Shown: positions 1-6,821 of the stretch, piece by piece
Layout: each line of letters starts with the position of its first letter
How positions within the stretch are numbered: position 1 is the stretch's first letter
Source of the DNA: Anaerolineae bacterium
GTDB taxonomy: Bacteria > Chloroflexota > Anaerolineae > 4572-78 > J111
Direction of reading: 5' to 3'
Assembly (NCBI GenBank): GCA_020433785.1
Contig: JAGRCC010000162.1
Span: 3,878-15,831 of the forward strand
Length of the DNA: 11,954 nucleotides
Position numbers and translations under genes: made by a program
Notes under the pieces: model-generated
Told to the model about the DNA's origin: nothing
Databases searched by the model: none
The model's input: the letters and a program-made list of their open reading frames with translations, nothing else

Positions 1-172
1 TCTGGCCGCGCTCTTCGGCAATCAGGCTGGCTTCAAACCAGCGGTAGACCAGCCACCACAGCAGCAGCAACACCACCAGCGTTACCAGGGCACTGGTAAT
101 CCCTCGCCACTGCGGGTTGGTGGTTGGTTCTGAATTGAATTGCTCTTGCTCAGTCACAGTCACTCGTTCCAT
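1..172 (-). CDS. Membrane protein, probable sensor histidine kinase (5-prime part only)
   Basis: Only the first 57 codons lie in the window; the gene continues past base 1. The ATG at 172-170 lies 9 bp after the stop of the response regulator and has no clear ribosome-binding site, which suggests translational coupling. Visible are a polar N-terminus of about 22 residues, one strong membrane helix (about residues 24-43, rich in Leu, Val and Trp), then the start of an amphipathic helix with the sequence EASLIAEERGQ. A short cytoplasmic tail, one membrane helix and such a juxtamembrane helix is how many sensor kinases begin, including those with CHASE-type extracytoplasmic sensors. Position directly behind a NarL-type regulator supports a cognate kinase. 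No kinase domain is visible, so the functional name is inference from context; the existence of a coding region is much firmer. Confidence 0.6.
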   Translation of the reverse strand, partial: MERVTVTEQEQFNSEPTTNPQWRGITSALVTLVVLLLLWWLVYRWFEASLIAEERGQ

Positions 173-181
173 CTGGCCGGC

Positions 182-811
182 TTAATAAGAGACCAGCCCA
201 ATCTTAACCGCATGGAGCGCGGCCTGGGTGCGGCTGAGTACGCCCAATTTGTTCAAAACGGCGCTCACGTGGGTCTTAACTGTTTTCTCGCCAATGCTCA
301 ACTCGCGGGCAATTTCCTTGTTGGACAATCCCTTGCCGATTAACCGCAGTACCTCGGTTTCGCGTTCGGTCAAGTTTTCGGGGGTATCGGGCAGCTTGAC
401 TTCGCGCACCAGGCGGGCCGCGGCCTCGGGCGAAAGTTGAACCTGTCCGGCGGCGGCAGCGTGAATGGCCCGGCATAACTCATCGGATTTGGTGTCTTTG
501 AGCAGATAGCCCACCGCGCCGGCTTTTACCGCTCCCACCACCGAGGCGTCTTCCAGCACGCTGGTTAGGGCAATAATTTCAATATCAGGCTGCTCGCGGC
601 GCAGCTGCTTGATGGCCGAGATGCCGTCCATTTTGGGCATTAGCAAGTCCATCAAGACCACATCAGGCCGCAGATCACGAGCCAAAGCCAGCGCTTCCTC
701 GCCATTTTCGGCTTCTCCTACAATTTCAATTCCGTCATCTAAGGTCAAAAACATCGTCAGGCCCTGCCGAACGACGCTGTGATCGTCCACAATCATTACT
801 CGAATGGTCAT
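182..811 (-). CDS. NarL/FixJ-family two-component response regulator
   Basis: This 209-residue cytoplasmic transcription factor is activated by phosphorylation from a partner histidine kinase. Residues 1-120 form a receiver domain: acidic pair D9/D10, phospho-acceptor D55 in the sequence LMDLLMPKMDG, switch Thr T83 and conserved K105 in LLKD. Residues 147-191 form a LuxR-type helix-turn-helix, starting LTERETEVLRL, with the recognition helix around EKTVKTHVSAVLNKLGV. Length and architecture are normal for the family, and all key residues are present. The ATG at 811 is preceded by GGAGAAGGAA directly upstream, a good Shine-Dalgarno region. The probable sensor kinase follows 9 bp downstream, and a stand-alone receiver gene diverges on the other side of a 283-bp spacer, so this regulator is a reasonable candidate for acting on that spacer. 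Its target genes are inference. Confidence 0.95.
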   Translation of the reverse strand: MTIRVMIVDDHSVVRQGLTMFLTLDDGIEIVGEAENGEEALALARDLRPDVVLMDLLMPKMDGISAIKQLRREQPDIEIIALTSVLEDASVVGAVKAGAVGYLLKDTKSDELCRAIHAAAAGQVQLSPEAAARLVREVKLPDTPENLTERETEVLRLIGKGLSNKEIARELSIGEKTVKTHVSAVLNKLGVLSRTQAALHAVKIGLVSY

Positions 812-835
812 TTCCTTCTCCTATCACACTTGGTC

Positions 836-956
836 AGGACTTACGCAGTTCTCAAGGTGACCGTTACTTGGGTACGCTTGTTGACAATAAGTGACTGTCA
901 CCTGACTCTGGTTAGCTCGCCGTCTCCGACCAAAGTCTGAGGCTAGCCCAAGTCCT
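836..956. repeat. Nested inverted repeats in the divergent spacer (possible MITE remnant or structured leader)
   Basis: Three sets of arms are visible. The outer arms are AGGACTT (836-842) and AAGTCCT (950-956). The middle arms are AGGTGAC (855-861) and GTCACCT (897-903), both perfect 7-mers. The third is a longer imperfect hairpin: GACT (904-907) pairs with AGTC (951-954), GGTTAGC (910-916) pairs with GCTAGCC (942-948) with one G-T, and TC (917-918) pairs with GA (939-940). The outer arm and the third hairpin share bases, so they are mutually exclusive folds. The left end, starting at AGGACTTACGCA, resembles ends of small mobile repeats I associate with cyanobacteria and Chloroflexota, but no target duplication is visible. 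A regulatory RNA leader or plain operator DNA are alternatives. Confidence 0.4.
857..901. promoter_or_regulatory. Two 11-bp dyads, candidate operator pair
   Basis: GTGACCGTTAC (857-867) and GTGACTGTCAC (891-901) are two copies of the pattern GTGACnGTyAC. The second is a perfect odd palindrome; the first has one mismatch between its arms. They start 34 bp apart, a little over three helical turns, so a dimeric regulator could bind both on roughly the same DNA face. They lie 46 to 90 bp upstream of the response regulator start and about 200 bp upstream of the divergent receiver gene. LuxR-type response regulators commonly bind such short dyads; that this one binds here is inference. Confidence 0.4.
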
Positions 957-1003
957 TTGCCGGATGTCCACATACGGGTTCAATGGTATGCTTTATGAAG
1001 CAG

Positions 1004-1032
1004 TTATCACAACTTTCATTTTACCTTATAAG
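1004..1032 (+). promoter_or_regulatory. Candidate sigma70-type promoter of the receiver/transporter operon
   Basis: TTATCA (1004-1009) and TATAAG (1027-1032) are separated by 17 bp in an AT-rich stretch that stands out from the surrounding GC-rich sequence. The start codon of the first gene lies 62 bp beyond the -10 element. The -35 element matches the TTGACA consensus only partly. A perfect TTGACA at 881-886 has no matching -10 at the right distance. Confidence 0.35.
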
Positions 1033-1094
1033 TATTCCAGTCGAAAATCGCAGCCGAGGTTGGCCCGGTCAGTTTTAGGAAAAGGATGGTGTGA

Positions 1095-1457
1095 ATGATA
1101 AAGATTCTTCTCATCGATGACGAACCTAACGTCATTCAAGGCTGGCGGATGCGATTGGCCCTGGAAGATGATCTGGCGGTCGTTGGTGACGCCCGTGACC
1201 TGGAAACCGCACCGCTTCTGGCGCGAGCCACGCAACCTGATGTAATATTACTCGATCTGATGCTCACCGGTCGCAATGGGGCCGACCTGATTCCGCATTT
1301 ATTCAAGGCCGCGCCCGGCTGCCGGATCATCGTTGTATCCATTTATGATAACGCCGGCAATCGCTATTTAGCCATGCAAGCCGGCGCGGCCGCTTTTGTG
1401 GCCAAGCAAGAATCGCCTGAAATGCTGCTCACAACAATTCGGGCGGTGATGGCATAG
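1095..1457 (+). CDS. Stand-alone response regulator receiver domain (CheY-like)
   Basis: This 120-residue protein consists of a single receiver domain with no output domain. Acidic pair D8/D9, phospho-acceptor D54 in the sequence LLDLMLTGRNG, switch residue S82 and K104 are all present, so it should be able to take a phosphoryl group. The ATG at 1095 follows AAGGA (1082-1086) at a sensible distance. It is the first gene of a close plus-strand cluster (25 bp to the next gene) that ends in two membrane transporters, and it diverges from a NarL-type regulator/kinase pair. Its closest look is to NarL-type receivers that have lost the DNA-binding half. Single-domain receivers act by protein-protein contact or as phosphate shuttles; that this one modulates the neighbouring transporters or competes for the adjacent kinase is inference. 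Confidence 0.9.
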   Translation: MIKILLIDDEPNVIQGWRMRLALEDDLAVVGDARDLETAPLLARATQPDVILLDLMLTGRNGADLIPHLFKAAPGCRIIVVSIYDNAGNRYLAMQAGAAAFVAKQESPEMLLTTIRAVMA

Positions 1458-1482
1458 AGAGTAGAGATATTAAGGACACCTT

Positions 1483-2184
1483 ATGAACGATGAACTGTTT
1501 TTCCAAGAAATGGCGGAAGCGGGCTATCTGCTGCTTGATCCGCCTCATTCGATCAGTCCCGGCGGGACGCGGCTGCTGATTGCCCTGCGCCCGATGCCCA
1601 CCGAGCACCACTATGATCCCGAACGGATCGATCTAAGCCGATCTGACCCTGATCTGGGTGTTGGCCAGGTACGATTAACGTTAGCCTCAGTGACCAACGG
1701 CAGATGGCTGCTTAGCGCCGGACCGGTGGTGCTACGCGACCGCTTCGACAAACGGGTTTACTTTTTTACCTATGGCGGTACGTTGGACATTTATGCCAAT
1801 AACGGGATGGTGGTCTGTGTTTTGACCTCGCCGGCGCCCATTGTTGAGATGTCCCACGAGCCGGATAGCGTTGCCGAGCAGTTGGCGACCGAAACCGAAG
1901 CGCTGCTGGCCCGGGTGCACGCCAATTGGGGGCGCGATGATCGCGGCTACCAGCAACGGCTGGTAGAGATCGATCCACTTGAACTGTATGCTGCCACCAT
2001 CTTCCATCTTTCAGAGACCTACCAACATAATTCAGCTTTGCGACACTGCTTTCATCACTTTTACGGCATGCTAGCTCAAGAACAAGCGTGGCTGCACAGC
2101 TTAGGTCGCCCGCAGATCGCATCGATACCGTTGGATGCGCTGTTGGCCCCAGCCGGTTCAGATCCGGCTTCGTCGAATTCATAA
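1483..2184 (+). CDS. Conserved-looking protein of unknown function
   Basis: I do not recognise a family for this 233-residue protein. It has no signal peptide and no membrane segment, so it is likely cytoplasmic. Residues 1-120 look beta-rich, with alternating hydrophobic stretches such as GTRLLIALRPMP, GRWLLSAGPVVLRD and KRVYFFTYGGTLDIYANNG. Residues 125-205 look helical and include a His/aromatic-rich segment, RHCFHHFYGM (187-196). The last 20 residues are a low-complexity Ala/Ser/Pro tail. The ATG at 1483 has AAGGA (1472-1476) six bases upstream, and codon use matches the neighbours, so it is very likely a real gene. It lies 25 bp after the receiver gene and 26 bp before the ClC gene, which implies co-expression and perhaps a role as partner or regulator of the transporters. 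No enzymatic motif is visible. Confidence 0.85.
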   Translation: MNDELFFQEMAEAGYLLLDPPHSISPGGTRLLIALRPMPTEHHYDPERIDLSRSDPDLGVGQVRLTLASVTNGRWLLSAGPVVLRDRFDKRVYFFTYGGTLDIYANNGMVVCVLTSPAPIVEMSHEPDSVAEQLATETEALLARVHANWGRDDRGYQQRLVEIDPLELYAATIFHLSETYQHNSALRHCFHHFYGMLAQEQAWLHSLGRPQIASIPLDALLAPAGSDPASSNS

Positions 2185-2195
2185 TTGAATAGACC

Positions 2196-2203
2196 AAAGG
2201 AGG
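2196..2203 (+). promoter_or_regulatory. Strong ribosome-binding site fixing a TTG start
   Basis: AAAGGAGG, followed by T, is a near-perfect anti-Shine-Dalgarno match. It lies seven bases before the TTG at 2211 and supports TTG as the start of the ClC gene. No in-frame ATG lies close to it. Confidence 0.85.
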
Positions 2204-2210
2204 TTATAAA

Positions 2211-4253
2211 TTGTCGTCAGATCAGGTTAAGTTGCCCCATGCTGATTCCGGCATCTTCACTGAAAGTTTTGAATGGTTAAAATCAGGAGTCAATTTCAAT
2301 AACTTTGCCACCCTGATGGTAGTCGCCGTGGTAATGGGGGCGGGAACAGGATTAATTACGGTCATCTTTGTTGAAGCGATTGCCTGGGTTACCCACATTT
2401 CATTTGAAGAGGGCCTACCTCAACTTTTAGCGCCTTTGGGAGCTGGCTGGATTATTTTAGTGCCCGTTATCGGCAGCTTGATCACCGGACCGATGATCGC
2501 CTATTGGGCCATAGAAGCCAAAGGACATGGCGTGCCGGAAGTGATGCAGGCGATTATCATGAGACGAGGCCGGATCCGGCCTCGGGTAGCGCTGGTGAAA
2601 TCAGTGGCCTCGGCCATTTGTATCGGTACCGGCGGTTCGGCCGGGCGAGAGGGACCGATTGTCCAGGTCGGCGCTGCTTTAGGCTCGACGGCGGCCCAAC
2701 TCTTAAATCTTGGCCCGCAGCGAACCATTACGTTAGTGGCCTGCGGCGCGGCGGCCGGAATTTCGGCTACGTTTAATGCCCCTATTGCCGGGGTTATTTT
2801 TGCGATGGAAGTGATATTGGGTGAATTTACCACCCACTATTTTGGGATGGTGGTCATCGCGGCCGTAGCCGCCAGCATTGTCAGCCGTGAATTTTTAGGC
2901 AACAATCCCGCCTTTGCCGTCCCCTCCTATGCCCTGGTGAGCGCCTGGGAACTGCCGTTGTATGCCCTATTGGGAGTGTTGGCGGCGTTGGTCGGCCGGG
3001 GGTTTGTCAAGATACTGTACTATTTTGAAGATCTGTTTGACGACTGGCACTTTCCAACCGCGTTCAAACCGGCCGTCGGCGCCATTGGCGTCGGGCTCAT
3101 TGGTGTATTTTACCCCCAAGCCCTAGGCGCCGGGTTGACGACGATTGAGGAAGGGTTAAACGGATCGCTGCCCTTGACGCTGCTGCTGGTGCTGGTTATT
3201 GCCAAGTTGATGGCCACCACCTTTACCCTGGGGTCGGGCAATTCAGGCGGGATTTTTTCACCCTCGTTATATATGGGCGCTATGCTTGGCGGCGCCTTTG
3301 GGGTCGGGGTGCATGCCCTTTTTCCAACGCTAACGGCCAGTTCCGGCGCATATGCGCTGGTGGGGATGGCCAGCGTCTTCTCAGCCGCCGCTCACGCGCC
3401 CCTAACTGCTTTTTTGATTGTGTTCGAGATGTCGGGCGATTATCGCATGATCTTACCGCTGATGGTGACGGTGGGGCTGAGCACGTTGCTGTCACAAACA
3501 ATGAGTCCCTTTTCCATTTACACTTTAAAGTTGGCCAACAAAGGTATTCCGCTAGAGCGCGACCGCGATGTCGATGTGATGAAGGGAGTGACCGTCGGCG
3601 AAGCCATGACCCAAAAACCGGACGTGGTCCGGGCCGAAATGAGTCTACCTCAGTTATCGGAGCGGTTTGTCGAAACGCGCCACCATGGCTTTCCGGTCTT
3701 AGATAAGGATGAGCAACTGTTAGGGGTAGTGACCATCAAAGATTTGGAACAAGCGCCCGATCACATAGATGACCGGCTGCCGACCGTGGCCGACATCACC
3801 CACCAGGAGATTGTGGTTGCTTACCCTAGCGATCCCCTCTCCAAAGCGTTACGCTACATGAGCGATCGAGGCTTTGGGCGTATCCCGGTAGTTGATCCGC
3901 AGCAGCCTAAACGGTTGGTCGGTCTGTTAAGGCGCGTGGATGTGGTGCGGGCCTATCGCCGGGCCATCATGCGCAAAATGGAAAATCAATATGCAACGGA
4001 AAAACTGCGGCTGGGCCGGCTGACCGAGACCGAAATTCTTGAATTTACCCTGGCAGACAACATGGTCGCCGCCGGACAACAGATTATGGATTTATCACTG
4101 CCGCCCCAAGCGCTGATTGCGTCGATCCAGCGCAACAACCAAATCATCATCGCCCACGGCCAAACGCGCTTGCAGCCGGGCGATCGGGTGGTGATTATTA
4201 CCCGGCAGGGCACAACCGATGCTGTACGCCAGGCCATTGTTGGACATGGCTAA
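2211..4253 (+). CDS. ClC-family chloride channel/transporter with CBS pair and RCK_C-like domain
   Basis: This 680-residue inner-membrane protein moves chloride or another anion. The membrane part (about 30-440) carries the three ClC anion-site signatures: GHGVPE (105-110), GREGP (145-149, gating Glu E147) and GIFSP (347-351). Y437 in SIYTLKL is the likely central tyrosine. Two CBS domains follow (about 460-515 and 525-585), which usually bind adenine nucleotides. Residues 605-680 resemble a TrkA-C/RCK_C ligand domain and end in a PGDRVVII strand. In the FAMEV segment (197-201), E200 aligns with E202 of the E. coli antiporter, while V201 occupies the proton-glutamate (E203) position, as in channel-type ClC proteins. 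His106 replaces the Ser that favours chloride in E. coli ClC. Proton-coupled antiport is therefore doubtful; channel-like or uncoupled transport is inference. Gene 3 of the cluster, 31 bp before the permease gene. Confidence 0.95.
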   Translation: MSSDQVKLPHADSGIFTESFEWLKSGVNFNNFATLMVVAVVMGAGTGLITVIFVEAIAWVTHISFEEGLPQLLAPLGAGWIILVPVIGSLITGPMIAYWAIEAKGHGVPEVMQAIIMRRGRIRPRVALVKSVASAICIGTGGSAGREGPIVQVGAALGSTAAQLLNLGPQRTITLVACGAAAGISATFNAPIAGVIFAMEVILGEFTTHYFGMVVIAAVAASIVSREFLGNNPAFAVPSYALVSAWELPLYALLGVLAALVGRGFVKILYYFEDLFDDWHFPTAFKPAVGAIGVGLIGVFYPQALGAGLTTIEEGLNGSLPLTLLLVLVIAKLMATTFTLGSGNSGGIFSPSLYMGAMLGGAFGVGVHALFPTLTASSGAYALVGMASVFSAAAHAPLTAFLIVFEMSGDYRMILPLMVTVGLSTLLSQTMSPFSIYTLKLANKGIPLERDRDVDVMKGVTVGEAMTQKPDVVRAEMSLPQLSERFVETRHHGFPVLDKDEQLLGVVTIKDLEQAPDHIDDRLPTVADITHQEIVVAYPSDPLSKALRYMSDRGFGRIPVVDPQQPKRLVGLLRRVDVVRAYRRAIMRKMENQYATEKLRLGRLTETEILEFTLADNMVAAGQQIMDLSLPPQALIASIQRNNQIIIAHGQTRLQPGDRVVIITRQGTTDAVRQAIVGHG

Positions 4254-4284
4254 CCATTCTAAACACTTATAGGGAGATTACTAC

Positions 4285-6726
4285 ATGCTAAAAAACTATG
4301 TCAGCCCAGCTGACCGTCAACAGGCCGGGGGCCAACTACCTCGTTTAATGGTTGAAGGACTGTTGTTGGGCGGCACCGGGTTGGGGGTCTTGGCCCTCAT
4401 TTTTGAGATTGCGGCCGACGCCTTTAGCGTGGCCGCCTATCAAACGCTGCTAGCGATTCACGGAGCGGGCGGGTATCACCAGATTGCCATCCTGGCGTTT
4501 ATTGTTTTGTCGGCGCTGTTGTTTTTTGGCATTGTGCCGGCTTACAAAGCCGGAGCGTACTTGCGGCCCAATGCCGGCGGCAGCGGGCCCTTGGTAGAAG
4601 CGATTGGCCCGCCCTCGCTGCGGTGGCTGTCGTGGGTCGGCACCAGTCTCTTTTTTCTCGACGCCATTTTGACGATTATTATCAGTTCGATCTCGGCGGC
4701 CGACGTCATAATGTTGATCCTGCCCGAACTGGCCCCGTATCGGATCGCACTGGCTGAACTGTTCGCCTTTTTCATCATGGCGGTGTTGGTGGCTATCGGT
4801 CCCAAACGGGCCGTGCCGTTGTTTTTGATCGGCGGCGGTTTGTTTACGTTGTTCACTATCGCGGCTCTGGCGATGGTTGGCTTCTCCTCGTTAATCCATC
4901 CCCAATGGGCTTTCCTCACGCAAGGCATCGTCAACCGGCTGGAAGCCAACGGCGTGGTTCAACAGGTGGTCCAGGTTCAACAAGATATTTCGGCCATCGG
5001 CACGGTGCTTTTTTTCCAATTGTTCTTTCGTTCTATGTCAAGCGCCATGTTAGGCTTCTCCGGGTATGAAGTGATCCCGGCCAGCGGCAAGCATGCCGCC
5101 CGCCCCAAGTGGGTGGTTATCAATACCGCCCTGACTCTAGCGGCGGTTTTTTTGATCGGCACCGGCGTGGTCCAACTCTATGCGGCCAAACAGTGGGATA
5201 TCCCGGCCACCGAGGGCTACAGCACCCTCTTAATTGAATATGAAATTGAGGCAGCGCAGGTCTTGGGTCACGGCATCAGACCGGAAGATGTGGTGGTGAC
5301 GAACGATGATCGCCAATCCGCGTCTAATCTTTACAACTCTATTCCAGTCGAGCGGGCGTCGGAAGAGCTGTTCGGCGAGGCCAAGTCGCACCTGGCCAGT
5401 GAACGTGACCGCCTGTCGAAGGACGAATTCATCAACGAGATTTCTTACGATATTGCCCTTTCGCGGGCTTTGAGCAACGCCATCACGGGGACGCCGGGGG
5501 ACACCTTTTTGGTGGTGGCCGGGCTGCTGCTGGCCATTATCTTGCTGCTGGCTCAAGGGGGCGGCTATGTTGGGGGCGCGGCTGTCGCCGCTAACGCCGC
5601 TCGCCTGGGCCGCTTACCCCATTTCTTCACCGACGACCGGCTGGGTATTGTGGTGATTTGGGCCATCTCGGCCGTGCTCATCCCTATTATCCGGGAAGTG
5701 GTGGTGGTTGAGGCCTATTACGCCTTTGGCTTTGTCAGCGCGTTTGTGATTACCAGTACGACCGTATTTTTCGTGCGGACCGATGTGCTCCACCAGCGCG
5801 GCATCGATCCCCACTCGGGCGAGGCCCGCTCCCTGCGCTTTGCCGGTCTGCGCGGGATGATTGCCAGCTACTTTATGGCGGCCGTCTTAGTAACGCAAAA
5901 AACGGAAGCGCTGGGGGTGATTGCCCTGTCCGGCGCGGCTATAACCTTGTATCAAATTTATATTGCCAATGGTGGACTTAAACGACCGGCCGAAGCCGTG
6001 GCGCTGCCGGCGGTCTTGCCCACCGGCGAACACAATGCTTCGTTTGAAATGGGCATTCAGCGCGCCCACGATTACGCCCGGCAGCGGGGCATTGTCGATG
6101 CCTTGGAGGATTTGATTGAGTCCGGTGCGCTGGGTAAATTTGATGTTGGCCCGGAGCGTCATCGCATCCTGGTGGCTTACCTCTACAATATCGATCCGGC
6201 GTTGTTTAACCAAAATGAGCATCACGATGATTACGAACGGATCGAAGAACCGAATGTTAAACTCGAAGAAACCTATCAATTGGCCTACAGCCAGCGAGAG
6301 CAGATTATCAAACGGATCGAGCATTACTCGCATTTCGGCATCTTCATGTTTATCCGCAACTATCACGTCAACTGGGTGGCCCCGGAATACGGCCGCGAGG
6401 CGGCGGACGTGCAGCAAGCCATGGTCGATGTTCTATTTCCACAGACGGATCACGACACCATTTGGGCCGAATACTGCGGCTTTCAGCCGACCCGCCAGCC
6501 CGAACCGATCTGGCAGTTTTCCCGCCGCCGTTACTTGTGGGCCAAAGCCCAATGGCCCAACCTTAGCGGCCGCATCACCACCATCTGGACACTGCAAGAT
6601 TTCGATCTGATTCCGAAGAATATCGATGTGCGCATGGTCATCACCGTGGCCGACGGCAAACAGTTTCGTCACGTGAAAATTCATACCGGCGACGGCAATG
6701 ACGACGGCCCCGTCCCCGTCTCATAG
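4285..6726 (+). CDS. APC-superfamily permease with large loop insertion and novel C-terminal domain
   Basis: This 813-residue membrane protein has about 12 predicted helices: roughly 22-41, 67-86, 115-140, 155-172, 177-200, 238-256, 278-299, 406-424, 452-470, 474-497, 518-537 and 542-562. GFSGYEVIPASGK (257-269) resembles helix 6 of amino-acid/polyamine permeases, and NAARLGRLPHFFTDDR (437-452) matches the cytoplasmic loop after helix 8 of APC transporters. Two parts are unusual. A polar insertion of about 105 residues (300-405) between helices 7 and 8 should face outside in an APC topology. A C-terminal region of about 250 residues (563-813), rich in aromatic and charged residues, should be cytoplasmic; I recognise no family in it. 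Typical APC permeases have 430-550 residues. The ATG at 4285 follows AGGGAG (4271-4276). The substrate cannot be told; an amino acid or related solute is inference. Last gene of the cluster, with no clear terminator behind it. Confidence 0.8.
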   Translation: MLKNYVSPADRQQAGGQLPRLMVEGLLLGGTGLGVLALIFEIAADAFSVAAYQTLLAIHGAGGYHQIAILAFIVLSALLFFGIVPAYKAGAYLRPNAGGSGPLVEAIGPPSLRWLSWVGTSLFFLDAILTIIISSISAADVIMLILPELAPYRIALAELFAFFIMAVLVAIGPKRAVPLFLIGGGLFTLFTIAALAMVGFSSLIHPQWAFLTQGIVNRLEANGVVQQVVQVQQDISAIGTVLFFQLFFRSMSSAMLGFSGYEVIPASGKHAARPKWVVINTALTLAAVFLIGTGVVQLYAAKQWDIPATEGYSTLLIEYEIEAAQVLGHGIRPEDVVVTNDDRQSASNLYNSIPVERASEELFGEAKSHLASERDRLSKDEFINEISYDIALSRALSNAITGTPGDTFLVVAGLLLAIILLLAQGGGYVGGAAVAANAARLGRLPHFFTDDRLGIVVIWAISAVLIPIIREVVVVEAYYAFGFVSAFVITSTTVFFVRTDVLHQRGIDPHSGEARSLRFAGLRGMIASYFMAAVLVTQKTEALGVIALSGAAITLYQIYIANGGLKRPAEAVALPAVLPTGEHNASFEMGIQRAHDYARQRGIVDALEDLIESGALGKFDVGPERHRILVAYLYNIDPALFNQNEHHDDYERIEEPNVKLEETYQLAYSQREQIIKRIEHYSHFGIFMFIRNYHVNWVAPEYGREAADVQQAMVDVLFPQTDHDTIWAEYCGFQPTRQPEPIWQFSRRRYLWAKAQWPNLSGRITTIWTLQDFDLIPKNIDVRMVITVADGKQFRHVKIHTGDGNDDGPVPVS

Positions 6727-6757
6727 CCCGACCACGACGATTGGCCGGCCCAGATGA

Positions 6758-6786
6758 TTGGCGGTTGGAGAGCGTTGTGGTAAAAT
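6758..6786 (+). promoter_or_regulatory. Sigma70-type promoter of mutL
   Basis: TTGGCG (6758-6763), a 17-bp spacer and TAAAAT (6781-6786) form a good promoter. The -10 is preceded by TG in TGTGG. It lies 35 bp upstream of the mutL start, in the 95-bp gap after the permease gene, so mutL is probably transcribed independently of the transporter cluster. Confidence 0.65.
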
Positions 6787-6821
6787 AACCCTGGCAAACA
6801 AGTGTTCTAGGGGCATAAAGA

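Noticed and set aside
881..886. Perfect TTGACA hexamer on the plus strand
   Set aside because: No recognisable -10 element lies 16-18 bp downstream (the sequence there is GACTCT), and the next start codon is over 200 bp away. It also lies inside the inverted-repeat region.
5887..6417. 176-codon open frame on the minus strand inside the permease gene
   Set aside because: It lies wholly within a well-supported gene and encodes no recognisable domain; it is a shadow of GC-rich third positions.
6741..6750. GGCCGGCC palindrome after the permease gene as a terminator
   Set aside because: It is an 8-bp self-complementary block with no loop and no following T-run, and such words are common in this base composition.
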